DNA of 14,321 bases, from contig CAXGAP010000032.1 of the NCBI GenBank assembly GCA_964008075.1, positions 1-14,321 on the forward strand. Reading direction: 5' to 3'. Numbering within the stretch: the first letter of the stretch is position 1; each line of letters opens with the position of its first letter. The notes under the pieces are model-generated. The model searched no databases and was not told the origin of the DNA. It worked only from the letters and a program-made list of their open reading frames with translations. Of the stretch, positions 6,944 to 13,630 are shown in pieces. The translations under genes were made by a program, and so were the position numbers. This DNA comes from UBA724 sp964008075 (lineage in GTDB: Bacteria > Bacteroidota > Bacteroidia > Flavobacteriales > Flavobacteriaceae).

Positions 6944-8392
6944 TTACAAGTCTTCAATGGGAATTCCAAAATACAACTCCAATATCTTGATTTTGAAAAT
7001 AAGATCGTATTTGGAGCGCAACCAATCAGACTGTGCAGATTCATATTGAAGCTTGGCTTGACTAAACTCAAAAGCTGTTGATGTCCCTGCTTCAAAACGA
7101 CTTTGCGCATAAATGTATGCTTTTTCGCGAGCGACTAGTGTTTTTTGAGCAGCATCAAATGCCTGTTGTGCACCTATGCAATCATTATACGCCTGATTGA
7201 TACTGTTTTCCAGATCCAAAACCTGCTGTTTGTACTGAAACTCTGAACGTTCTACATTGACTTTTGATCTCTCGATATTATTTTTCAAACTAAACCCATT
7301 TAGGATAGGAATATTGAGACTTAGTCCAAAATTATGCCCATCGTTGAGTTTTAATTGCTCTTCGATCGGTAGTGCTCCCACGACTCTCTGATTATACACA
7401 GGGCGAACAACTGACTCTCCTGTTGGTTCGACAACTCCGATTTCAACCAAATCAAAAGAATTGGTTGGCTCTAGTCGATCGGCATATGAAATTCTAGAAC
7501 TATAAGAATAAAATCCAGATAGCCCTGGTTTGGAAACTGACTTCGCAAGGCGTAGATCGGTTTTAGCGATATCAATATTTGTAAGTGCCAATTTGATGTC
7601 GTTTCGATAGTCGAGTGCTTTAGCAACCAAATCTTTTGGCTCTTGCACTAGTATTTCTTGTCCGTCAATGGGGAAATCCTCTTCTGCAATCTCAAAATTT
7701 TCATAGTCTTGCACCAGAAGTAGCTGTGCCAATGACAATTTTGCCATGGTATATTGGTTTTCAGCAATCACCAATTGTTGTTCTTGAGAAGCTAAAATCG
7801 CCTCCATCTCAAAAAGATCGCCCTCGGGCAAAACTCCTGCTTGCACTTGTTCTTTTGTGCGCTGATATTCGGCTCTGGTGAGTTCGAGTTGTGCTGTTTC
7901 TATACTGACTGCTTCACGATTAAATACTGCTTGTAAATATCCGTTTGCGACATACAATGCCACATCTTCTTTCATGTCTTCAATTTGGTATTGACTCGCT
8001 AGCAGGGCGAGGTTGGAACGAACAAGCTGAAGCATGTTTTGACCACCTCTGTACAGATCAACACCAACGCTGACAGATGCATTGGTAAATTGTGTGGTTA
8101 CATCTTCCAATAGCCCTGTCGTAATGTTTTGGTTCAAGCCAATATTCCATGAGTGATTTGCATTGATATTCACACTGGGTAAAAACCCACCGATTGCCTC
8201 ACTTTTTGCAGCTTTGGCATCCAAAGTTGACAAGTAAGCCTGACGGATTTGAATGTTGTTTTCAAGAGCGTGTTCTACTGACCTTTTGAGGGTCCATGGT
8301 TCGGTTTGCGCTTGAATCGATGCTGATCCTAAAAGCAAGACCAATAGAAAGACGATCATTCGGAATAATTTGGAAATGGTTTTACTCTTCAT
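6944..8392 (-). CDS. TolC-family outer-membrane efflux protein
   Basis: This is the outer-membrane channel of a tripartite efflux pump, 482 residues. A signal peptide covers about 1-28 (basic start, MIVFLLVLLLGSASIQA, cleavage before QTEP). Two internally similar OEP halves follow, about 34-235 and 255-480. Each ends with a long heptad-type helix pair whose turn reads GVLPEGDLFE (187-196) and GTSTAFEFSQ (436-445), the equivalent hairpin tip of TolC helices. The stretch SFDLVEIGVV to NDGHN (312-353) fits an extracellular loop before the strand FGLSLNIPIL. The ATG lies inside the 3' end of the adaptor gene with an 11-bp overlap (ATGAAGAGTAA), pointing to translational coupling. It is clearly the partner of the adaptor and ABC genes upstream. 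The exported compound is not indicated. Confidence 0.93.
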   Translation of the reverse strand: MKSKTISKLFRMIVFLLVLLLGSASIQAQTEPWTLKRSVEHALENNIQIRQAYLSTLDAKAAKSEAIGGFLPSVNINANHSWNIGLNQNITTGLLEDVTTQFTNASVSVGVDLYRGGQNMLQLVRSNLALLASQYQIEDMKEDVALYVANGYLQAVFNREAVSIETAQLELTRAEYQRTKEQVQAGVLPEGDLFEMEAILASQEQQLVIAENQYTMAKLSLAQLLLVQDYENFEIAEEDFPIDGQEILVQEPKDLVAKALDYRNDIKLALTNIDIAKTDLRLAKSVSKPGLSGFYSYSSRISYADRLEPTNSFDLVEIGVVEPTGESVVRPVYNQRVVGALPIEEQLKLNDGHNFGLSLNIPILNGFSLKNNIERSKVNVERSEFQYKQQVLDLENSINQAYNDCIGAQQAFDAAQKTLVAREKAYIYAQSRFEAGTSTAFEFSQAKLQYESAQSDWLRSKYDLIFKIKILELYFGIPIEDL

Positions 8393-9503
8393 TTTCGTCT
8401 ACTTTGTCTGGTTCTTCTGTTTTATTCCAAACCTTAATAAGATCACCTTCTTCCAGTCCCTCAACGACTTCAACGTTGATGCCGTCAGAAACCCCAAGTG
8501 TTAGCTCTCGACGCTCAAAGGTTTGTTCTGCTGTTTGTACCTCCACATAGGGTTCTTGTGTCTTGCTGTCAAATTGAAGTAATGCTTCTCGAATCGCAGG
8601 TACACTATCTTTTTGCTGCAACACCAATGACGCATTGGCACTGTAGCCCGCTCTGACTGTTAAGTCATTGGGTAAAAACACATCTGCTTCAATTTTAAAC
8701 TGAACTGTTCCTTGCTCCTCAGTTCCTTTGGGTGCGATAAATCGCAAATTTGCTTCAAACTCTTCGTCAGGAACAGCTCCCAAACTAACGTTCAATTTTG
8801 TGCCTACATTAATTTTAGCAACTTCAGATTCATCGACTTTTCCTTCGAAAATCATTTTTCCGAGGTCTGCTATTGAGGCAATGGTTGTTCCTGCATTAAA
8901 GCTGTTTGACTCGATCACTTGGTCGCCCTCCTCGACAGGAACTTCAAGAACTGTTCCTGAAACCGTTGCTCGGATATTGGTATTAGCTGAGCTATCACCC
9001 CCAGTGGATCCTTCACGAATAATCTGCAAATCATTTTCCACATTCACCAGTTCTTGTTTGGCTTGTTTATAACTCAGTTCGGCAGCGTTGAAATCACGTT
9101 CAGAAAGAATTCCCTTTTCATACAATTGCTGATTTCTAGCAAAGTCTTTTTCTGCATTGGTCAAGACCAGTTTTGCATTTTCAACTCGTCCCTTTGCACT
9201 GTTTAATGTTTGCTCGTTGGGAACAACCTTGAGTCGTGCTAAAAGGTCACCAGTATTGACTAGATCGCCTTCCTCAACAGCAATCATTTGAATAATTCCT
9301 GGGATTTGTGGCTTAATTTCAACCTCATCTTGTGGGATAATTTTACCAGTGACCAAAGTTGTTTCAAGAATACTTGTCGTAAACAAGGTCTCTGTTTCAT
9401 ACACGATTGATGAGGTTGCGTTGGTTCTAATAAAATAGGCAGTGGCAAAGAGGACTCCCCCGATAACGGCTGCGATAAGTAGATATTTTAAGTATTTATT
9501 CAT
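8382..9503 (-). CDS. Membrane-fusion (HlyD/MacA-type) periplasmic adaptor
   Basis: This is the periplasmic adaptor that bridges the inner-membrane ABC pump and the TolC-like channel, 373 residues. One N-terminal membrane anchor lies at about 5-25 (YLLIAAVIGGVLFATAYFI). The mature part shows the family's folded-back order. The first lipoyl half is at about 60-92 (EIKPQIPGIIQMIAVEEGDLVNTGDLLARL) and the coiled-coil hairpin at about 97-165, with ERDFNAAELSYKQAKQEL. The second lipoyl half is at 178-213 (RATVSGTVLEVPVEEGDQV), the beta-barrel at about 215-295, and a membrane-proximal domain at about 300-358. A very acidic tail (EEPDKVDENEE) ends it. The sequence resembles MacA-type adaptors more than RND ones mainly because of its neighbours; the fold alone cannot separate these. 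It starts 17 bases after permease 2 and overlaps the tolC-like gene by 11 bases. Confidence 0.93.
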   Translation of the reverse strand: MNKYLKYLLIAAVIGGVLFATAYFIRTNATSSIVYETETLFTTSILETTLVTGKIIPQDEVEIKPQIPGIIQMIAVEEGDLVNTGDLLARLKVVPNEQTLNSAKGRVENAKLVLTNAEKDFARNQQLYEKGILSERDFNAAELSYKQAKQELVNVENDLQIIREGSTGGDSSANTNIRATVSGTVLEVPVEEGDQVIESNSFNAGTTIASIADLGKMIFEGKVDESEVAKINVGTKLNVSLGAVPDEEFEANLRFIAPKGTEEQGTVQFKIEADVFLPNDLTVRAGYSANASLVLQQKDSVPAIREALLQFDSKTQEPYVEVQTAEQTFERRELTLGVSDGINVEVVEGLEEGDLIKVWNKTEEPDKVDENEE

Positions 9504-9520
9504 TGTAAAATATATTATTG

Positions 9521-10789
9521 TTATTCTTCTCGTAATGCATCAATTGGTTTAATACTAACTGCTCGTTGTGCTGGGACAAGACCAATGAGTGTGCCAAGTG
9601 TGATCATCAAAATCAAAGCAGCTGCGATGTATGATAATGGTACAGTTGGGTTGGTGTAGGGAAAGGTTGTGTTACTAGAAGTTAGGGCATTGATAATTGC
9701 TAGCACAATGGATCCCAAAACAATGCCAATGATTCCAGAAGTTAAGCTTAAAAATACAGATTCCAGAATGATTTGGCTTCGTACTTCCTTTGGCGTTGCA
9801 CCAAGAGCCCTGCGTATGCCAAGTTCTTTTGTTCGCTCCCGAACTGAGATTAACAGGATATTTCCGATTCCAATAATACCAGCAAATATTGTCGCAATGC
9901 CAACAATCAAAGACAATAGGCTCATCCCTTTTGAAAAACCAATGACTCGATTGAAAATTTCCCCTAGGTTAAAAGATCCAAAAGCGCGTTCATCTTCTGG
10001 GTGTACATTGTATTTAGATCGCATGGCTACCTTCACTTTCTCCTCCACAGCAAGGATATCAGCATCGTCATAGGCAGCAAGAGCAAACCAGTTCACTCGA
10101 TCGCCGGTGTTATATAACTTTCGGAAGGTGGTGAATGGGATAAAGATATCTGAATCACTCTCAAATCCACCACCAGGGATATATTTATGAACTCCTACAA
10201 CTTGAAAAAATACATCACTGATTCGAATATAACCCCCAATAGGGTTTTCATTATCATCAAACAATTCAGACTGTGTGCGCTCGCCAATCACACAAACCTT
10301 ACGTTCTTGATTAATATCGGCTTGATTGATAAAGCGGCCTCCATCATAAATAAATTTTGTGGCAATTTTTGTGAAAATTGGATAATCTCCATAAATAGAG
10401 TAGTCTCCCCCCTTATTATTTCGAACGACCCTTGGAGCAGCACTCCCAAAAATGCCTCTTGCATTTCGAGGAGCAATATATTGTAATTCAGCTACTCGAT
10501 TATACAAATACTGCGCATCTTCTAATTTCAGTTGTAGGCTTCGACCTGTTTTGAAGCCTCCATAAGGCATGCTTGTGTTTTGCGCCCATAAAAACATGCT
10601 GTTGATTGCAACATTCTCAAACTGTCGATCGAAACCATTGTCTAGACCTTTGGCAGCACCTGATAGGGTGATGTAAATAAAAATCCCCCACAACACCCCA
10701 ACAATGGTGACAATGGTGCGTAAGCGGTTTTTTTGGATCGATCCAAAAATCTCTTGCCATGTATCTCGGTCAAATAAAATTTTAAACAT
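9521..10789 (-). CDS. MacB/FtsX-family ABC permease (second of the pair)
   Basis: This is an inner-membrane ABC permease, 422 residues, with the MacB/LolC-type layout. A cytoplasmic N-terminal helix (DRDTWQEIFGSIQKNRLRT) leads to TM1 at about 24-45. A large periplasmic domain (MacB_PCD type) covers about 48-285. TM2 is at 291-316, TM3 at 343-368 and TM4 at 385-405. The cytoplasmic loop after TM2 carries the FtsX/MacB coupling motif RERTKELGIRRALGATPKEV (317-336). The protein ends in SIKPIDALREE, matching the other permease (RIKPIVALRDE). Proteins of this class transmit ATP-driven motion to the periplasm (mechanotransmission) and do not carry substrate across the membrane themselves. The start ATG shares one base with the stop of permease 1 (TAATG), a coupling arrangement. 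No ATPase domain is fused, unlike E. coli MacB. A 20-bp perfect palindrome sits near its 5' end. Confidence 0.93.
   Translation of the reverse strand: MFKILFDRDTWQEIFGSIQKNRLRTIVTIVGVLWGIFIYITLSGAAKGLDNGFDRQFENVAINSMFLWAQNTSMPYGGFKTGRSLQLKLEDAQYLYNRVAELQYIAPRNARGIFGSAAPRVVRNNKGGDYSIYGDYPIFTKIATKFIYDGGRFINQADINQERKVCVIGERTQSELFDDNENPIGGYIRISDVFFQVVGVHKYIPGGGFESDSDIFIPFTTFRKLYNTGDRVNWFALAAYDDADILAVEEKVKVAMRSKYNVHPEDERAFGSFNLGEIFNRVIGFSKGMSLLSLIVGIATIFAGIIGIGNILLISVRERTKELGIRRALGATPKEVRSQIILESVFLSLTSGIIGIVLGSIVLAIINALTSSNTTFPYTNPTVPLSYIAAALILMITLGTLIGLVPAQRAVSIKPIDALREE
10730..10749. repeat. 20-bp perfect palindrome inside the second permease gene
   Basis: The bases TTTTTGGATC followed directly by GATCCAAAAA form a perfect palindrome with no spacer. 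It covers the codons for IFGSIQKN, 41-60 bases downstream of the permease start codon. In RNA it could fold with the central bases as loop. The protein sequence here is conserved in type with the sister permease (EIFETLSKN), where the DNA is not palindromic. Confidence 0.7.
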
Positions 10790-12018
10790 TATTCGTCTCT
10801 TAGTGCTACGATGGGTTTTATTCGAGCGGCACGCTTGGCAGGAACGTAGCCAGCGATTGCCCCAAAACCTATCAAAAGAAAAGTTGCAAAAATGGCTGTG
10901 CCAAAGTGGATTTGTGGGTTATAAATAAAAAAATCTTCCAACTTGTCTCCTATCATCGCTAGTGTGCCTACGCCAGCAAACAAGCCAAGATAGCCAGCAA
11001 CAGTGGTTATGAAAATTGATTCGTGCAAGATCATACCAATAATCGATTTGGGTGTTGCACCAATGGCCTTGCGAATCCCTAGTTCTTTGGTTCGCTCACG
11101 AACGACATAAACCATGATGTTGCTGATTCCAATGATCCCTGCAATCAGTGTTCCCATACCCACAAAGGTTACAATATACTGCAGTACAGAGGCAAAGTCT
11201 TGATTTTGCTTGAGGTCACTTGCTACATTTCGAACATAAATTCCAGCTGGGTCTTCTGGATCAATAAAGTGTTTTCTTTTTAAATACCTTTTGACATTTG
11301 CCTCAAGTTGCAGTGCACCATTGTATCCAATTTCGGGACGAAATGTCAACACAATTTGGTCAATTCGGTCTGTTCCTCCCAACAAGTGCTGTTGGGTTGT
11401 GTAAGGGATATAAACCATCCTCTCCTCATTATCTCCACCCTCGTCATAGAATAAACCAACGACTTTGAAAGCAATGTCGTTGATGATGACAAACTTGCCG
11501 AGAGGATCCTCAGATTTAAATAAATCTTTCGCTACAAGACGACCAATCACTGCATGCTTGCTGTATTGTTCAACATCAATGTGGTTGATGTAACGACCAG
11601 CATACACCAAAGATTTTTCTATTGATTGATGTACAGGCCCTACTGCTCGAACAGTATAGGAGTTACTATCTGTGTTATAACTGACCTGAGCACCTCTCGA
11701 AATTCGAGGTGTGATTCCTTCCACAAACAAACTGAAATCGGTTTGTATGTCTTCAAGGTCATCATTTTTAAATTCGATATTCCGACGTGATTTAAATCCC
11801 TTGTAGGGTTTGGTCGTTTGGGCAGGGTAGATCCAAAGGGTGTTGGTTGCATCATCTAGAAAAAACTCTTGAAATGAGTTTTTCAGTCCATTGCCAAAGC
11901 CATAGAGTGTGACAAATATGAATATCCCCAAAGCAATCGTAAAACCAGAAAGAGAAGCTCTTAATTTGTTTTTACTAAGGGTTTCAAAAATCTCCCGCCA
12001 ACGATCCCTATTCCACAT
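10789..12018 (-). CDS. MacB/FtsX-family ABC permease (first of the pair)
   Basis: This is an inner-membrane ABC permease of 409 residues from the ATG at 12018. I prefer this start to the in-frame ATG at 12060. It gives MWNRDRWREIFETLSKNKLRA, which aligns with the start of the second permease, whereas the extra 14 residues are an out-of-frame reading of the ATPase gene end. It overlaps the ATPase stop by 11 bases (ATGTGGAATAG). TM1 is at about 24-43, the periplasmic domain at 46-278, TM2 at 281-305, TM3 at 332-357 and TM4 at 373-393. The coupling motif RERTKELGIRKAIGATPKSI is at 307-326, and the protein ends RIKPIVALRDE. It is clearly paralogous to the next gene, but the periplasmic domains have diverged strongly, so the pump core is probably a heterodimer of the two. 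A pair of homodimers is the alternative. Confidence 0.93.
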   Translation of the reverse strand: MWNRDRWREIFETLSKNKLRASLSGFTIALGIFIFVTLYGFGNGLKNSFQEFFLDDATNTLWIYPAQTTKPYKGFKSRRNIEFKNDDLEDIQTDFSLFVEGITPRISRGAQVSYNTDSNSYTVRAVGPVHQSIEKSLVYAGRYINHIDVEQYSKHAVIGRLVAKDLFKSEDPLGKFVIINDIAFKVVGLFYDEGGDNEERMVYIPYTTQQHLLGGTDRIDQIVLTFRPEIGYNGALQLEANVKRYLKRKHFIDPEDPAGIYVRNVASDLKQNQDFASVLQYIVTFVGMGTLIAGIIGISNIMVYVVRERTKELGIRKAIGATPKSIIGMILHESIFITTVAGYLGLFAGVGTLAMIGDKLEDFFIYNPQIHFGTAIFATFLLIGFGAIAGYVPAKRAARIKPIVALRDE

Positions 12019-12712
12019 AGTCTTTCGCTTTATTCTGTTTAATTTTTTTATCCTCAACAATCACACCATCACGCAAATACACAATTCTTTTACACATATT
12101 GGCAATATCCGATTCGTGAGTAATCACGATAATCGTTTTACCTTGATCATTGATTTCTTGCAGTAATGCCATCAGCTCATAGGAAGTTTTGGTATCGAGT
12201 GCTCCTGTTGGTTCATCGGCAAGAAGTACCATTGGATTTGTGACGAGCGCTCGAGCAATCGCCACCCTTTGCTTTTCTCCACCAGAGAGTTCACTTGGAA
12301 CATGATGCGTTCGTTCTCCCAAGCCAACTTTTATCAATTGCTCTTTTGCTTTTATTTGACGTTCTTTTCTTGGCAATCCTTGATAATAAAGAGGTAGAGA
12401 AACGTTTTCAAGTGCGGTTTTATAAGATATCAAATTAAACGATTGGAATACAAAACCCAAAAACTTGTTTCTGTATTGCGCTGCTTTTGTCTCGTTTAAC
12501 TTCACGATTGGGGTGTTATCGAGGCTATAAGTACCAGTGTCTGACTCATCTAGCATCCCCAAAATATTAAGCATTGTAGATTTTCCTGACCCTGATGCAC
12601 CCATAATTGCCACCAACTCTCCTTCTTCAACTAATAAGTTGATCCCTTTTAATACGTGCAATGGATTGGAGTCGAGGTTATACGACTTGTGAATATCACG
12701 AAATTCTATCAT
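12008..12712 (-). CDS. ABC transporter ATP-binding protein (MacB/LolD type)
   Basis: This is a stand-alone nucleotide-binding subunit of 234 residues that powers the permeases encoded next to it. All catalytic motifs are intact: Walker A GASGSGKST (38-46), Q-loop Gln90 in FVFQSFNLI, signature LSGGE (142-146) followed by KQRVAIARAL, Walker B VLLADE (162-167) with catalytic Glu167, D-loop ALD (171-173) and H-loop His199 in VITHE. The QSFNLI and LSGGE forms are typical of the LolD/MacB/FtsE branch. A short Lys-rich tail follows the core. It is the first gene of a run with the two permeases, adaptor, channel and tsaB, which excludes a lipoprotein-only LolCDE reading less by sequence than by context. 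No good Shine-Dalgarno precedes the ATG at 12712. Confidence 0.96.
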   Translation of the reverse strand: MIEFRDIHKSYNLDSNPLHVLKGINLLVEEGELVAIMGASGSGKSTMLNILGMLDESDTGTYSLDNTPIVKLNETKAAQYRNKFLGFVFQSFNLISYKTALENVSLPLYYQGLPRKERQIKAKEQLIKVGLGERTHHVPSELSGGEKQRVAIARALVTNPMVLLADEPTGALDTKTSYELMALLQEINDQGKTIIVITHESDIANMCKRIVYLRDGVIVEDKKIKQNKAKDYVE

Positions 12713-12786
12713 AGGGATATATTGGGTTAAAATTTGTCTTATTAGTAGTTTTTTAATTCAAAGGAATTTTAAATTTTAGTTGTAAG

Positions 12787-12831
12787 AATTGACATAGGGC
12801 AATATGTATTTATAAAGACTGTATGTCAATT
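12787..12831. repeat. 10-bp inverted repeat flanking a possible promoter
   Basis: The left arm AATTGACATA (12787-12796) is the exact reverse complement of the right arm TATGTCAATT (12822-12831), with a 25-base AT-rich spacer. The arms are 35 bases centre to centre. Each arm is itself asymmetric, so this is a pair of opposed half-sites. Spacing and length suit a regulator binding site pair or a hairpin in the leader RNA; which one is inference. Confidence 0.65.
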
Positions 12832-12851
12832 AATTTGTAAATATAATCCAA

Positions 12852-12873
12852 TTTATTATGCGCGCATAATAAA
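12852..12873. repeat. 22-bp perfect palindrome after the CxxC gene; possible terminator or operator
   Basis: Arms TTTATTATGCG and CGCATAATAAA meet without a spacer. It starts 5 bases past the stop codon of the 71-residue CxxC gene, in the direction of that gene. As RNA it can form a 9-bp stem with a CGCG loop, but on the minus strand no proper T-run follows, so it is a weak terminator at best. A second, 16-bp AT-only palindrome (12868-12883) overlaps it and the stop codon, so the two hairpins would exclude each other. Confidence 0.6.
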
Positions 12874-12878
12874 AATTT

Positions 12879-13094
12879 TTATTTTTTGAAGTACTTACGA
12901 TAAACAATGAATCCTATTGTACCTACAAGAAGGTAGGGCATTATCATCAAATAAACGATGCCGTCATTTAACTGCTCTGCCATTTTTGCATCTGCTCCAG
13001 TTTCAAGTACTGCCCTACACATCGAACACTGTGCGGTGAGGATTTGACTTCGAATCAAAAAGCTACAGGCTAATAAGAATTTTATTGATTTCAT
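12879..13094 (-). CDS. Small exported CxxC membrane protein, likely linked to cytochrome oxidase assembly
   Basis: This 71-residue protein does not belong to a named family I can recognise with certainty. It has a signal-peptide-like N-terminus (MKSIKFLLACSFLIRSQILTA), then QCSMCRAVLETGADAK with a CxxC at Cys23 and Cys26. A short polar segment (EQLNDGIVY) and one membrane helix at about 47-64 (YLMIMPYLLVGTIGFIVYR) follow, with a basic end (KYFKK). The CxxC would face the periplasm just outside the membrane. Its start overlaps the DUF420 stop by 4 bases (ATGA), and SCO lies just upstream, so it is co-expressed with copper-centre assembly proteins. A role in copper or thiol handling for a heme-copper oxidase is inference from this context. 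From memory, similar short QCxMCRA proteins occur at this place in other Bacteroidota. Confidence 0.85.
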   Translation of the reverse strand: MKSIKFLLACSFLIRSQILTAQCSMCRAVLETGADAKMAEQLNDGIVYLMIMPYLLVGTIGFIVYRKYFKK

Positions 13095-13630
13095 GTGTAA
13101 TAGGGTGCAATCATCAGAAATACAATAACACCTGTAACAGTCACATATAACCAGATAGGATAGGCTATACGAGCTATTTTCTTGTGTTCAACAAAATCCA
13201 CCAGTACTGTTTTTGAATAGGCTAATAGTACCAAGGGAATTAATACAATGGACAAAATAATATGTGAAATCAATATCACTAGGTAGATGGTTTTGGAAGT
13301 CTGACTTGCTACAAACACCCCATCAACCATTCCATATGGTGTTGGGTCGGATGTCATATGATAAGCTATATACATCACCAAAAAAGCAAGTGAAAACAAG
13401 ATGTTAATCTTCATCAAGTTCTCGTGAAATTTTCGTTTTCCCTGTTTGATTGCAACCAAGGCGATCAACAAAAACATAGCTGTGAGTGCATTGATTCCAG
13501 CATAAATTGGGGGAAGCTCGTCGAGAGGCTCTACGTTTGGTATTCGAACACGAAATAAAATCGCAACAACAACAGGTATTGCAATCGAGGTGGCAATAAT
13601 AAGTCGATTATACAGTTTTTTCTTATTCAT
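13091..13630 (-). CDS. DUF420 (YozB/CtaM-like) membrane protein
   Basis: This is an integral membrane protein of 179 residues with five predicted helices at about 7-27, 41-61, 74-93, 114-137 and 155-175. It carries the features of the DUF420 family: PPIYAGINALTA at 40-51, KFHENLMK at 68-75, LAFLVMYIAYHMTSDPTPYG, SHIILSIVLIPLVLLAYS, and HKKIARIAYPIWLYVTVTGVIVFLM. Conserved histidines His69, His91, His123 and His149 are near membrane faces and could bind heme or metal; that is inference. A Firmicutes relative, CtaM of Staphylococcus aureus, is known to be needed for aa3-type oxidase activity, and the SCO gene next door supports the same area of function. The start ATG overlaps the SCO stop by 8 bases and its stop overlaps the CxxC gene by 4. 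No good alternative start is seen. Confidence 0.9.
   Translation of the reverse strand: MNKKKLYNRLIIATSIAIPVVVAILFRVRIPNVEPLDELPPIYAGINALTAMFLLIALVAIKQGKRKFHENLMKINILFSLAFLVMYIAYHMTSDPTPYGMVDGVFVASQTSKTIYLVILISHIILSIVLIPLVLLAYSKTVLVDFVEHKKIARIAYPIWLYVTVTGVIVFLMIAPYYT

Larger units (their letters stand above)
12713..12878. other. AT-rich intergenic region before the efflux operon; candidate promoter and operators
   Basis: This 166-bp gap lies between the start of the ABC ATPase gene and the end of the small CxxC gene, both on the minus strand. No ORF of note is present. It must carry the efflux operon promoter if the two gene groups are separate. Candidates on the minus strand are TTCCTTTG (complement of 12759-12766), one base off TAnnTTTG, and TACATATTG, 18 bases after a TTG within the right arm of the inverted repeat. 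Neither is convincing alone. It also holds a 10-bp inverted repeat (12787-12831) and a 22-bp palindrome (12852-12873), listed separately. Confidence 0.5.

Noticed and set aside
11692..11714. Near-palindrome around CACCTC and GAGGTG in the first permease gene
   Set aside because: The arms are interrupted and within coding sequence. Expected by chance.
12019..12060. Earlier in-frame ATG (12060) for the first permease
   Set aside because: The added 14 residues are the ATPase gene end read out of frame. The ATG at 12018 aligns with the start of the sister permease and gives an 11-bp overlap like that of the adaptor and tolC-like genes.
12789..12829. TTGACA on both strands with TATAAA or CATATT at 16-17 bases, like sigma-70 promoters
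   Set aside because: The motif arises from the inverted repeat arms, and Bacteroidota housekeeping sigma uses TTTG/TAnnTTTG, so E. coli-type matching is not good evidence here.
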